DNA from: Alitta virens
Lineage: Eukaryota > Annelida > Polychaeta > Phyllodocida > Nereididae
DNA: 64,000 bases
Assembly (NCBI GenBank): GCA_932294295.1
Contig: OW028573.1
Location: forward strand, 51,864,329-51,928,328
Direction of reading: 5' to 3'
Notes under the pieces: generated by a model
Told to the model about the DNA's origin: nothing
The model's database searches: none
What the model saw: only the letters and a program-made list of their open reading frames with translations
Translations under genes and position numbers: made by a program
Shown: positions 1-10,388 of the stretch, piece after piece
Position numbering within the stretch: the first letter of the stretch is position 1
Layout of the letters: each line of letters starts with the position of its first letter

Positions 1-1780
1 TTTGTTACTCAAGCTCATAAGAAATATTTTTCTTTCCAAGTAGGTAATGTCTGTTAAAAGCTGTTATACAAGTCTGGATGGAATTAGATGTATGACTCAA
101 CAGGGGGGGGGGGAATCATGTCAAAAGATGTCCTTCCCAGTAATTTCATAGGCCACGTTTAGACAAGGCTAGTATTGGGGGTGGAGGGATATGGATCCGC
201 CAGTGACAACAAGGACATACATTATCATCCCATTTAACAAGCGTTATGTTTTAAAAGGCGGTGCTGAAAGTCGATGCTCCACAGCCATTGGCTATGTCAA
301 ATTGCTCCAAGCGGCATAATGATCCACCTAAAGCAGCATTTCCACCCCCGATAAAAGAGGCTGCCAAGTCTTTCCATTGCCATTGAGATCCTAGCTGCAA
401 CGAGCAACTTCAAGATGGAAGTGACATCACAAGAATTTTCAACATTTGTTCCAAGGTAAATTTGCAATTTTGTACTTTGGTCATATAGGGCTACCTTTAA
501 TGGTCCTTTATCATATTTTAAAGTCCAATCAGCGATCTGCATTTGGCATTGACAGAGGATAAAATGAGACATTGGAAATCAATAGTTAATTTATTTACAA
601 ATATATACAGATATATGCAGTTAAGTATTAGCCTTTTTCACACTCTGGTCCATAGCCATGTTCACAATTTGTTATGGGTGGTACAAATTTACAGCGGTGG
701 TGCATTTTATCATTAGTGAGATGTTATATTTTATTTATATGAGCCATGTACTTTCTATGGCTCTCTTTTTGTCACGCAGGTGTAAATATATCATCCTAGT
801 GAATTTGTGACAGTTGTGTCTTTAGTGGACATTATTGTTAAAAAAAACTGTTTTTTTCCATTTGTTTCCTAAAATCGTAAAACTTAGTTGAAATATATGT
901 CAATGAGACAATCAAAAGACACACCAAGGCCAGAAAGACAAGTAAATACAAATTATATTTATGTTTGGTCAACCTGTCGGCCTGCCCATTTTATGGAGAA
1001 CTTTTACTGAAGTAACTAGTACGTACTACAATACCTTCGGCAAATGTTTCTCCCAGGGTAAAAAAGAATGATAAAGATATCAAACGGTTTAAAAAGGGAA
1101 AGTACTGTAATCTACATATGTTATTTGCAGAACTTCATTCATGTTGGGTTAATAACGTCTGCTGAGCACTTGCATCATTGAAGCAGTAGCATTTTGAAAC
1201 TTTAGATGCGTATTTTCACTGTAAAAGGTCACTCAAGGACAACTAATTCCAATTTGTATAACAAATTAAGCCAATAAATTGAGAGTGCATGAAAATCATG
1301 TTGGTCATCAGGTTTTCACTTCAAACTTACATGTTTGAAAGATCAACTTTTACACCAGTGTGTCCTAAATGGTGCAATTTAAACAAAAGCAGAGGCTGTT
1401 GGTTTTTTCTTGGTATTGTCTTGTGCATGTGCTTGCTGCAGGCTTTTTACACGATCAATGTCCATTGTTTGTAGATGTATCTGACTAATCTGTAGTGTGA
1501 GTTTGTACCACAGAAAATGTGTATTTTCCTGGAAGATTGACTACTGGTATTTATGGAAATTGTGCGTTTGTCATGCAACATGGATAACACATTGCGACCA
1601 TGCCAGCAATGTTTCCTATGTGCCACTAATAATGCAAAATAGAAATAACATTATGTGCTAATTGGGATGCCATGTTCATTTGAATGTGATGGGCAAAAAA
1701 CAATAAGAAAGAAATACCACTGTAAAATGTACATGTGGTATGAGAAAGAAGCAGAGAAATGTTTTCAATCTTAAAGCTGT
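1..1780. other. Flanking DNA without a convincing gene
   Basis: AT-rich sequence left of the Polinton. The only open stretch of note is on the minus strand at 297-572 (91 codons). Its first codons precede a possible splice acceptor ending near 536, after which the protein reads smoothly (IADWTLKYDKGPLKVALYD), so it could be one exon of a gene extending out of the window. I do not recognise it, and no matching donor or second exon is visible. A short poly-G run lies near 102-113. Nothing else is supportable here. Confidence 0.3.
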
Positions 1781-1786
1781 GATGTG

Positions 1787-2114
1787 AGTAGTATAAGACA
1801 CCTTTTGGAATTGTCTAATTAGGGGTCTAAATTGGGTCTAATTACCTATAACTGGGGTCTAATTAGATTGGCAATTAGATAGGTAATTATCTAATGTACC
1901 CGTTACCTAAATAATGGTACTTCACGGGTACTTCACGGTTCAATGGATGGACAAGGTATTTGTAATTTCCGTTAAATGTACCGGTATGCTAATCAAAATG
2001 TATGTCACGGTTCCATTAACAGTAAAATTGTAATATCCGTTAGGATATTTTAATTTTATTCGAATCATGACAAGGTGGTAAGTGTGTTCAGTCAGGTACG
2101 ACTGGCTGCTTGTT
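1787..2114 (+). repeat. Polinton left terminal inverted repeat
   Basis: The repeat begins AGTAGTATAAGACACC, continues through TAATTAGG/ACCTAT-rich sequence and two copies of an 11-bp unit (GTACTTCACGG near 1917-1938), and ends near 2114 at GTACGACTGGCTG. It matches the reverse complement of 11647-12065. The right copy is about 90 bp longer, mainly because its 11-bp unit is expanded. Confidence 0.88.
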
Positions 2115-2267
2115 CAGGGCGCGTGTCAGTTGGTGTAACCCTTTTTTTTTTTTCACCTTTATTACACATGCCATGAAATAGGAACCTAGAACGGTTCCTT
2201 TTTTCCCCAGAGAGCATTCCCGGCCTACTTAGACATCATGGAATATGGATGAATACTACACAGAATA

Positions 2268-3176
2268 ATGTTACCTAGCAAAAGACCTAGAAAGGGTGGG
2301 GGGACCCCACCTAAACCCTACAATATCAAGAAGATTAATGAAAAGAGGGTGATCAAGTATGGTGTCAAGGAATATACCTTCAAAGCAAAATTTAATGACG
2401 ATATATCGCATTCCAAGATATCCGAGTTCAAAGACAATTTACATGGGATGTTTGACGAGATACTAAACCAGGCATCCGATAATTACCAAGATGGTGACAA
2501 GATGAGAATGTCAATTGAACACAGGAGTCTGGATAAACCTATCACTATTCATCTGCAATGCCGGGGGAATATTACAGCCGATGTTATAATGGCCAGGTAA
2601 ATTTTGTAAAAAATTTATACCTTTTATTCTTGTGTTATTCCCTACAGAACAAGTAACCTTTGTTGTTATTTTTTAGTCATAATTGTTATATATATATTTT
2701 TTTATCTCCATAGATTCGAGGCCGTTTTAAACTCTAAGCAGGACATTGATACTGACGAAACATTCGAGGTCAAAGTGGACACTCTACAAAAGGAAAACAG
2801 AGGTGGGGGTCCTACACCTATTATCAATACTGACAACCAGTCCCAGCTGTGCTCAGCTAAGACTAAAAAGTCCATAGTGTTCATTTCAACAATCGAAAAT
2901 GAAAATATATGCGCCACAAGAGCCATCGTTACTTGCATGGCAAAACTACAAGGGATGCCTAGAAATCAGTTTAAATGTTTCATAAACAAAGCTCGCGCCA
3001 GAAGCCTAGAAGACAATTCACAAAAATCCCAAGCCTTAAAATTACAAAGAGAAGTTGGCTTATCAATAGAAGAACCAGTCATGGTTAGAGATTTGTACCT
3101 ATTCGAGGAATATCTAAACGTGCAGATAATACTAATTTCAGTAGAGCTTCTTAACGAAGTTTGTTACACAGTGTAA
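2268..3176 (+). pseudogene. polB: Polinton protein-primed DNA polymerase B, N-terminal remnant
   Basis: This encodes the N-terminal part of the Polinton type-B DNA polymerase, the enzyme thought to copy the element by protein priming. The first exon starts at ATG 2268 (MLPSKRPRKGGG) and ends at 2596. A 117-bp GT-AG intron follows (2597-2713), and exon 2 runs from 2714 to a stop at 3174-3176, about 263 codons in all. The region GGGPTPIINTDNQSQL and the CATRAIVTCMAKL stretch are typical of the N-terminal region of these polymerases. The exonuclease and palm/thumb domains, normally many hundreds of residues, are absent. The reading frame ends just after EYLNVQIILISVE, where the family normally continues, and a tandem repeat follows. 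The gene is therefore truncated by deletion and cannot polymerise. Confidence 0.8.
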
Positions 3177-3203
3177 AGTGCAGCCCCTGGCAGCCACTTA
3201 TTA

Positions 3204-3440
3204 TATGTCAGTTAGAGTTATATGACAGGTGCATTGATGGTACACTCCTCATTACACTTGCCCTAGGCAAAGGATGTACATCATATAGTTATATGACGGG
3301 TGCATTGATTGTACACTCCTCATTACACTTGCCCTAGGCAAAGGATGTACATCATATATGTCAGTTAGAGTTATATGACAGGTTCATTGATTGTGTGCTC
3401 CTCATTACACTTGCCTTAAGCAAAGGATGCATACACAGGT
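3204..3440. repeat. Tandem repeat, three units of about 75-90 bp
   Basis: Three successive copies of a unit containing GTTATATGACAGGTGCATTG, then ACTCCTCATTACACTTGCC and AAAGGATGTACATCA. Units differ by point changes and a short indel. The array sits exactly where the polymerase gene breaks off, so it may mark the deletion junction. Confidence 0.8.
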
Positions 3441-3610
3441 CAGGCACAATTATTAGGTACACTCCTCGTTACACTTATTGTGTAATTTTGATAAGTGAGA
3501 TCGGGCTTTTTATTGTGTAATTTTGGTAAGCTTTTCTATTACTATTATCTTCTTATTTTTTATTTTATTTTTGTATTATATTCATCTTCTTTTTTTTTTT
3601 ATTACGTTAG

Positions 3611-4487
3611 ACCCAGCCGATTATTTCGGAGACCATCAACTCCCCGAAAACCCCGCTGTGAGGAGCGATTATGGGTTAAATAATTACAGGTTAAATAATT
3701 TATCTGAAGAGTTCGAATTTATCAGGGAGCCTGTACACGTGTCCAGCACTGTTGTAACAACCGATGTAATGACCCATGTAACTACTGATGTAAAAATTGA
3801 TGTTACCACTGATGTAAAGACTGATGTAAAAACTGGTGCAATGGTGTTACAGGGCAATACCACATTTGTCTCAACAACAGCCGAAGTTGTTACTACAGAG
3901 ATTAACACTAATGATACAGTCACTGCTGATACAGTCACTGCTGATACCAGCACTAAGGAAATGCCACAGTTGAAGCTATTGAGACATTTAATAACGAGAC
4001 CAGTACTATTGAATCTATTACTGAGACCATCACTACAGGCCCCACCACTATTCAAGTAGTGACTAATGAAAACCATGCCATTGACACCAACACTGTCGAC
4101 AAAGCCATCACCAGCACTATTGAATCCGTCACTAATGGCCAAGTCGCCACCAGCACCTCAGCAGTTGAACTGTTCAATCATGACACCTCTACAACCCCGG
4201 CTGATATAGGACTTCTAATTGCTGCATCATACACATACTCATCTGTCCTCGTATGGGTCTACATTATCGCACTGTTCGTTTTGGTCATTACTGTACAATG
4301 TATTGTTATAGTGAGTATATATTTTATGACTCTGTCTTTTACCGATATTACTCATTATTCTACACCATTATGTCATTGTTAGACGTTCTGCGTCTACAAG
4401 AGGCTGTGGAGAAGGTCATCACAAGAACCACCCCAAACTGTTCATCATGCCCCTGAAAGTTGCGAGATACGCATCACCACTGTCTAA
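3611..4487 (+). pseudogene. Thr-rich single-pass membrane protein, one frameshift, one mini-intron
   Basis: The product is a mucin-like type I membrane protein, not assigned to a known family. The exon opens after a strong acceptor (pyrimidine tract 3580-3605, AG at 3609-3610); the 5' exon with a signal peptide was not found. The ectodomain is Thr/Val/Asp-rich with repeated TTDV and TVTADT motifs. The open frame shifts between about 3955 and 3972, and the Thr-rich composition carries on in the next frame. A hydrophobic segment (SVLVWVYIIALFVLVITVQ) is interrupted by a 72-bp intron (4311-4382, GTGAGT...TTAG). Exon 2 then supplies a basic stop-transfer stretch (YKRLWRR) and a short tail ending at 4487. 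An AATAAA lies near 4592. It could be a virion surface or cell-surface cargo protein. Confidence 0.6.
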
Positions 4488-4960
4488 GCGTATCTGTGGT
4501 TCATTGACTTTTTAATACTTAGCAGCCGTTATTACTCACCGATATATTCTCTTGTGTGGTTTAGCCCCTTTTAACTATGTTGATATTGTAAATAAAATTT
4601 ATTTTTACCATTAGTATCATTATTGTCACCGTCCGTAGCTATTTTGTATGTCATCTTTTACATCATCTTACTTTTTACGCTTCGATAAAATAATGTCCTA
4701 ATTCCTTAAAATAAATATAGTTTATTTTAAAAAGCTACACATTTTGTTGTGTCTTTTCTACTATATTATACGGTGCCTAACTAGCAGGATCAAAAATTTA
4801 AAAAACCGCTTGGTAACAATTGAAAATCTTACATAATCTTGCATAATCTTACATAACCGGACAAAAGATTCACCGGTCAGTTAAGAAATTCTCACACTCC
4901 CTTAAAAACCTTAAATCGAGCTGAAATTTAAAATCAGTCTCTGCAAGATCCCCAAAGGAC

Positions 4961-5530
4961 ATGGACGTGTCATGGTTTTCCTATTTTTTGGGTTTGACTT
5001 CTGCAGGATTTGCAGCTGGGGTGGATACTTCAGCGTGTGGTCTCCAAGCCTGTGTATGTACCAGCCTTACCCAGTGTGTTGTGGCAGACTGTACGGGTTT
5101 ACTGCACTTATCTATACCCCCAGCCTTCACGCGTCGAGAAAGAATATCAGAAGTGGACATGTCCGGCATGGAATTCTGCATGGGTCGTCATAATGCCCAT
5201 CTACGGAAACCACCCGTGAGATGTCATGGTTCAGTTGTTACCACCACTTACACCACCACTGTCACCGCCGATGTTACCACTGCAGCCCATGGTGTTAAAT
5301 ATCTGACATCTGACGCAACCCATGTGACCACAAGCGCCGTGGATTTTTCAACCGTCTTATCCACACCTGAAGACACCAATCGACAGGCTTCTACCACCAC
5401 TGGTCAGGCTTCTTCCACAACTGGTCAACGGGGCTATAACGTGTTGGTGATAGTCCTAGGATCAGTGATGGTCATTCTAGCGGCCACACTCTTGTGCGTC
5501 TTAGGCGTATGGATATGGAAGGTATTTTAA
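4961..5530 (+). CDS. Cys/Thr-rich type I membrane protein of the Polinton
   Basis: An intact 189-residue frame. It has a hydrophobic N-terminus (WFSYFLGLTSAGFAAG, possible signal peptide), then a Cys-rich segment with at least five Cys within residues about 26-45, then a Thr/Ser-rich stalk from about residue 90 (VVTTTYTTTVTADVTTAAHG) likely to be O-glycosylated. A C-terminal membrane segment (NVLVIVLGSVMVILAATLLCVLGVWIW) follows, with almost no cytoplasmic tail. The frame ends WKVF, but AAG|GTATTT at 5519-5526 could be a donor leading to a lost tail exon, as in the neighbour at 3611-4487. I do not recognise a family. The shared layout with that neighbour suggests related cargo, for example surface proteins. 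Confidence 0.55.
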   Translation: MDVSWFSYFLGLTSAGFAAGVDTSACGLQACVCTSLTQCVVADCTGLLHLSIPPAFTRRERISEVDMSGMEFCMGRHNAHLRKPPVRCHGSVVTTTYTTTVTADVTTAAHGVKYLTSDATHVTTSAVDFSTVLSTPEDTNRQASTTTGQASSTTGQRGYNVLVIVLGSVMVILAATLLCVLGVWIWKVF

Positions 5531-5611
5531 TTATTTTATTTATTATGCATTATTCTACCTTTTATTATGTCTCATTATCTTATTTAACACGATTACACGT
5601 AATTTAAAAAC

Positions 5612-5614
5612 ATT

Positions 5615-5664
<50 letters not shown>
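5612..5664. repeat. (TA)n microsatellite
   Basis: About 25 uninterrupted TA units, placed between the convergent gene blocks of the Polinton, next to the broken end of the ATPase gene. Confidence 0.95.
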
Positions 5665-5668
<4 letters not shown>

Positions 5669-5780
5669 TATATTAATCGTTTAAGGGGAAAAATACAATA
5701 AAAAATTACTATACAATTTTTCAGCTCAGGGAGCCCCCAAATTTCTGCAATAGTGAAATGCTAATAACATGGGCAATCAT

Positions 5781-6145
5781 TTACAGCTCCACTAATCGAA
5801 CTATGTCTACTATGGAACAACCTTCCGAGTCGTTTTTGAGAGATGACATCTTATCATCCAGCACAAGAATGGTTTCAACTTTTTGCTGTTCCCACAGGTC
5901 TGTCAATTCTTGAGTGCTAGGTATGTCAGTCCTGAAAACCACGGAGTCAGTCAGAGCACTTTGTAAATCATCGTAACACGGTTGCCATGCCATGTAACAT
6001 ATATGACCCTCTGTGGGGTTAGGTGGAAAACCTTTTCTTTTTCTAATAGCAATCTATTGATAAACTCGCTTTTTCAAGACTGGCTACAACCGGTTAGTAT
6101 AATATTCTTAGGCAGTTTAAATCTATGCATGCATCCTCCTTCCAT
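5781..6145 (-). pseudogene. Polinton packaging ATPase (FtsK/HerA type), broken
   Basis: Family members drive genome packaging into capsids. Reading down the minus strand from ATG 6145, the Walker A loop region is recognisable (IILTGCSQ...KSEFINR), but the glycine codon before the catalytic lysine is a TGA stop. A +1 frameshift follows near 5995. The frame then opens as MAWQPCYDDLQ and reaches a clear Walker B strand, ETILVLDDKMSSL. The gene stops at 5781, before the C-terminal third of the family, and runs into low-complexity sequence and the TA array. With a stop in the P-loop, a frameshift and a lost C-terminus it is certainly inactive. It lies just downstream of the capsid gene, as in other Polintons. 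Confidence 0.75.
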
Positions 6146-6168
6146 CACGAAGGATCAGCTGGTACTGA

Positions 6169-7630
6169 TCACATATCGTATACACCCCTGTTTTTATCAA
6201 TTTTGAAACCTGCGGGGAACTTGGCAAAAATTATCACTGTTTTGGTCTGATCCAGCTGTTTATCAAATTTCATTTTGATCCTCAAGTTTCCCGTGCGTCG
6301 GAGTGGTACAACCCCTGATGAGTTTGTGGTGGCTTCATGTTCCATGACAAACCTGTAACCGTGGAAAAAGTCTCTGCGGTTGATGGGGTTTTCACCAGGT
6401 CTACTGTCAACCCCGCAGAGGGTCTTGTAAGCGACCATATAGAGGCTCTACTTGGGGGTTTGGGAGTATTTAGTGTTGATGGGGGAATTGTTCAGATCTT
6501 CTCCGTCACAAGTGACTTGCATAAAGTTTAGGTTGTTGTGTTCGAACAGGAAGGGGTCAGCCTGGAAGTTGCCGTGGCTAGCCTCGCCGGACACCATCCC
6601 AATCACTAGCTCGCTGGGGAGGCGGGACTCGAAAGGGTTGTTTAACTCGGCACCAAACACCCCTTGACTAATTGTAATTTTTTTTATCTCCATCTTGGTG
6701 TAAGGAATAGGGCTGGTTCTGACACGAGGATTTCGGAGTGGGTGGCTATGATTTCTGGGGAGATTTCGGCATGCCAGATATGTAGACTGGCCTTGGTAAT
6801 TACAACTTTGTAATCGGGTATTGGTACTATATCAGGGGTCATCAGACAGAACTCAGGAGTGTTGGGGTATAGAGTCAGTTGGAGTAAGACTCCGTTGGGC
6901 ACCAATCTATCGATTTCAAAAGCATCACAGGCCAATTTCCCACACATATCAATCTCTCGAGACCCTGTGAAGAATTGGCTACGAGTTGTTGTTGCTTTTG
7001 TTGTTGTAAGACTCGTACTTGCTAGGGTAATACATTTGCATTTGTAAAGAGCCATTCTTTGACTCGGTAGGGGTGTTTAGCAATGTCTTGAAATAAGCCT
7101 GGTAGTCATAAGAGTTGTCGGAGTCTGTCAATAGACGGTTCTGAAGTGATAGGTCGACCCTGCCAAACATGGAATTCATAAAGGTATTTACGACACCGAC
7201 AACACCGAATTTGGGTTGGGTGGTATCTCTTCTCGTTCTTGAGGGAGCCCTGCGGTTGTTGGTTCCCCCGGAGTCTCCACTGTCGGGGTCTCCACAGTCG
7301 CTGGTTTCTTTACCAGCGTCCCCCGGGTCGACGGTAGTTGGGCTAGGGCTACTAATGGTTGATTCGGGTTTACCATTGTGGCATGGGCTATGTTTGAACC
7401 ATCCCTCCTGACGATTATGCACTTGATGTCGAGTAATGTCTAGCTTAGATCTATGTAGCTGGCACCATTACCATTGATCATGAACTGGATGAGGCCTTGA
7501 GTAGTAAAGTCATTAACTGGGTAATATTCAATGGTACGATACTTGCGTATCCCACATTTTGGACTGCATTGCTGAAGATAGCCAAGGACTGGGGATAACC
7601 GATGACTGAGTCAGTCAGCACCTGGGCCAT
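6169..7630 (-). pseudogene. Polinton major capsid protein (double jelly-roll), broken
   Basis: About 490 codons from ATG 7630, similar in length to the family often annotated as F54H12.2-like. Recognisable blocks in order are RTIEYYPVNDFTTQG near 7525, VVNTFMNSMFGRVDLSLQN near 7150, DYKVVITKASLHIWHAEISP near 6800, SELVIGMVSGEASHGNFQADP near 6600, and the C-terminal GVDSRPGENPINRRDF...TVIIFAKFPAGFKIDKNRG. The frame is broken by a frameshift near 7540, a stop near 7440, another frameshift between 7440 and 7190, one inside an AAC-rich microsatellite near 6990-7030, one near 6715, and an in-frame TAG at 6448-6450. All the main structural blocks are present, so decay is by small lesions and not by deletion. 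Confidence 0.82.
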
Positions 7631-7694
7631 TCTCTTTTTTTAGATTTAATTTATTTATTCTTGGTGAATAAAAATGTAAAAAAATAGTGAGACT

Positions 7695-8160
7695 CTAATC
7701 GAAAAAATCCTTTGCACGTTTTATAACCTTTTTAGCTGTGGAGGCAATGGCGTTTTTACGTTTCCTGTTGTGTCCTTTCCCGCTTCCTGTCTTAGAATGA
7801 CCGCCATTGGGGATTGCTGTGGGTTTAGTAAGCCCTGCTGTGGCGGTTTTATGATCGTGAGCCTCGATTTGGACCTGGTCAAGGGCACGTCTCCTATCAG
7901 CCTCTGTCGGTTCAACCACTTCCACTTTTGGTAACTGACCACTGTCATTTTTTTCAACGTTATCGGCTAGGTCCACCAACATCAGAGAACCATGGGTTGT
8001 GGGAGTCTAAAATAGTCCTTTAGAATCTGCTGATCTGACAGAATCTCGTAGTAGTATCAACTTCTGTGTACCTTTAGCCTGGTCTTTGAAATGTTCCCAG
8101 GAATTTCTTATATCTTAACCCGCCATCCAGGGTGAAATATTTCTTATCAAAAGCTGACAT
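7695..8160 (-). pseudogene. Small basic Polinton protein of unknown role, broken
   Basis: It starts at ATG 8160 (MSAFDKKYFTLDGG). After a frameshift near 8110 it continues as EHFKDQAKGTQKLI, passes a TAG near 8012, and stays in frame into the 95-residue segment ending AKKVIKRAKDFFD at 7695. The total is about 155 residues. The C-terminal half is rich in Lys/Arg and Gly (GKGHNRKRK), suggesting nucleic-acid contact. It sits between the two capsid genes, which points to a minor virion or core protein; that is inference from position and charge only. Confidence 0.5.
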
Positions 8161-8221
8161 GACGGGTGACCTTCTTGTTTTGTTTTTTTTTCTTTTCAAA
8201 AATTGTGTATACTAATTTCGG

Positions 8222-8625
8222 TCTTACACAGGTGCAGTGTACAAGTCGAGGAACCGGGTCTGAATTATGGGGTGAGCCCTTGATCATCGGTTATGTACAG
8301 ATCAATAATGTCCAAAGACTTGGTGTTGAGTGGGACGTAACGTGGGTTGTCTATGGCGAGGAGCGACCAGTCTTGATCTGCATATAGAACAATCTGTGAA
8401 GCACTGGTTTTAAAGATGCCTGAAACACAGTGGGGGTACATAAGGAGCTGTGTATAACAAAGAATTTGGGTTTGTAATCTTCGGCAAGTTTGGGTATGTC
8501 AATATCCATCAGGGCAATTGACCACTCTCCAAAATTTTGTAACTTTATAGGTTTGGGTAGCTTTACTCTGAAGTGGGCAGGGGTGTTACCGGGATAAATA
8601 CAAGCACATCTGGTGAGTCATTTCT
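8222..8625 (-). pseudogene. Polinton minor capsid (penton-like, single jelly-roll) protein, broken
   Basis: The frame begins near 8620, overlapping the integrase stop. It reads YPGNTPAHFRVKLPKPIKL, then GEWSIALMDIDIP, then VIHSSLC and a run to about 8355. A frameshift follows, after which RYVPLNTKSLDIIDLYITDDQG is clear near 8340-8285. A TAA interrupts the last strand near 8260, and a FRPGSSTCTLHL-like end remains in frame after it. The N-terminal P-x-N-T motif, the central EWSIALMDI block and the PLNTK...ITDDQG block are the usual landmarks of the Polinton penton-like family. No long open frame covers it because of these lesions. Confidence 0.7.
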
Positions 8626-9639
8626 TTCTGGGGTACTTGGCGAGGTCTGCACTCTGTATCAGAGTATTCAATTTAGGGGGGAAGCCAAGCCACTTAACCA
8701 AGCTCTTTTTATGACCCTTGATTTTTCTTGTGTAGATGACTCGTTCTATTTTCCAGTTAACCTGGTTCTCGTCCTTAGCATTAACCCTTTTTAACTCTTG
8801 GTTATAGAAACTACCTTCAACGTTTTCTCCCTTGAGATCCCTGATTTGGTATCTGGGGGGATGAGAAGCAGTTCTAGAGCGTATTTGGAATATCTCCTCA
8901 CTCCACTTCTGCTCGTAGCCTCGTATAAATCTACCTCTAGCTAGGCTTAACCTGACTAGCTGTCCGACCTCGAATGAGAACCCGATCTTCTGGTTTGCCC
9001 TCTTACTGACCTGGGCTGGTGCAAAGCCTGTAGTGGAGTGTACTGTGGCATTATATGTTTTCACTAAGTCGTCTATAACGTCAGAAAACTTGGAAGTTGT
9101 ATTTTCGTACATATATCTGTACAGCTTATCTTGAAATGTGCGATTCCAGTGTTCTATGTAATTGGCCTTTACGGATCCTAAGCCCGTATGTGGTCTATTC
9201 CTTGGTCTTCCAGGAGGTCCTGGAACGGTCTCCCCATGAACTCACCACCAGAATCGGTTCGTAGCTCCTTACACTTCCTTCCTTCTTTTAGTATACTTAG
9301 CAGTTTCACTTGCGGTTGATGGCGACAAGATATTTGAAGCCTCTGTTAATTTTCGGGGTGTTGGGGAGTTGTAAGATGTCACCATCATAAATCTCATCCA
9401 TATATTCAACCATTATAGCCTCTGTATCAAATTTTGACTCGGGCACTTGGTAAACCTGATGGGTTTCCTGATCGTTTAACCATTCTGACAAATTTGAACT
9501 GGTGACATCTGCTGGTCTGTTTGGGTCAGACTATATATGTGTCCATATTTTTCAAAAATAATGAAAAATTGGCTGGGACTGGTGGGTTGTGATATATGGA
9601 TGAGAAATATTTTTTGATTGCGGGTGGTACTGCAGACAT
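8618..9639 (-). pseudogene. Polinton retroviral-type integrase with chromodomain, broken
   Basis: It starts at ATG 9639 (MSAVPPAIKKYFSS) and ends at 8618. The N-terminal part is broken by TGA near 9530. LSEWLNDQETHQVYQ and YDGDILQLPNTPKINRGFKYLV follow, the latter holding the expected first catalytic Asp. A stop lies near 9306. The next block contains LRTDSGGEF, with the second catalytic Asp. After a frameshift near 9175 the region with the expected catalytic Glu (ANYIEHWNRTF) leads into the 164-residue open frame with an SH3-like part (VGQLVRLSLARG) and a C-terminal chromodomain (KSLVKWLGFPP). The element used this enzyme for insertion, and the 6-bp target duplication fits. The broken frame means it is no longer functional. 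Confidence 0.82.
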
Positions 9640-9662
9640 TGTAAGTGTTAAGGTTTCGGTCT

Positions 9663-9950
9663 TCAAATTATGACTAGAGTAGTGCGTTGATCACCCCTCG
9701 GTTTTAAAACGGGCATGTCCGGATGTGGTAGGACGGCCCCCAGACTTGTTCCTATTAAAAGGACCCAAAGATCAGATTCGTTCCCAGTACTGAGGTTGAC
9801 TATGCTTGCTATGAGCACTGTGTAAATGACCACTATTTGTGCAAAAAATATTATCTCAGATTTAGGTAATTTTCTACCAAACACGTCCCAAGATTGTAAT
9901 CTTGTAGAAACGGAGTGTAAAACAGCTGTCTGAACACCCTGATCATTCAT
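9663..9950 (-). CDS. Small conserved Polinton membrane protein
   Basis: An intact 95-residue frame from ATG 9950 (MNDQGVQTAVLHS). After a short polar start and a KLPKSEIIFFAQ motif come two hydrophobic stretches, IVVIYTVLIASIVNL and LWVLLIGTSLGAVLPHPDMP, giving a two-pass or hairpin topology. Small proteins with a K-x-P-[KR]-S-E-[IV] motif and a C-terminal LP-x-P are, from memory, recurrent in animal Polintons; their role is unknown. It lies 23 bp upstream of the integrase start on the same strand. Unlike its neighbours it has no lesion, though its small size makes survival by chance plausible. Confidence 0.6.
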   Translation of the reverse strand: MNDQGVQTAVLHSVSTRLQSWDVFGRKLPKSEIIFFAQIVVIYTVLIASIVNLSTGNESDLWVLLIGTSLGAVLPHPDMPVLKPRGDQRTTLVII

Positions 9951-10184
9951 GGTTGAATGGCTGTGTTAAGAGGGTGAGTACTATATTTATTGACTAAGAA
10001 TAATGGAGGCGGAGTAGGAGAATTAGAAATTATATGTATGAAACATGTGATGAATATACATAACAATCATATGTAAGGCATAATTATAAAAACGTTTAAA
10101 TAAAAGTTTAAGTAAAAATATTGAAACTACTTTTTTTTTAAACGAATAAACTTGCACATCAGTCACATTTAAAACAAGTGTTCA

Positions 10185-10335
10185 TGCTGGTATAACCAGT
10201 GGCCCGAGCGTGTTAAACAGTCATTTTTTTTCAATAAAATATAATACGGGGGTGAAATAGGATCGTAGACCAATAACCCCCCAGCTGGTTCTGGTGGTCT
10301 TCCGTGATGTGGCAGGTTATAGTGACTTTGAAAAA
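10185..10335. repeat. Degenerate direct duplicate of the 3' end of the PC4-like gene
   Basis: 10185-10322 resembles 10351-10470: both contain a GGTATAAC...GTGTTA(A/C)A motif, AGTCATTTTT, then CCAATAACCC...CAGCTGGTT and GTCTTCCGT.ATGT.GCAGG. The second copy is the coding end of the PC4-like gene (minus strand). The first has lost the frame. Confidence 0.65.
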
Positions 10336-10388
10336 ATATATATTGTCCATCTTGGTATAACGGTTAGCACGCCAGACGTGTTACATAG

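Noticed and set aside
3523..3608. Hydrophobic N-terminus MVSFSITIIFLFFILF as a signal peptide of the Thr-rich protein
   Set aside because: It is the translation of a pyrimidine tract directly before a good splice acceptor (AG at 3609-3610), so it is most likely intron.
5612..5664. TA array as a replication origin or recombination site
   Set aside because: A simple microsatellite explains it and no associated feature supports a function.
7188..7376. Second minus-strand frame (VETPTVETPGEPTTAG) in the capsid region
   Set aside because: It overlaps the capsid gene in another frame. It may be the true frame for a short stretch between frameshifts, but it is not a separate gene.
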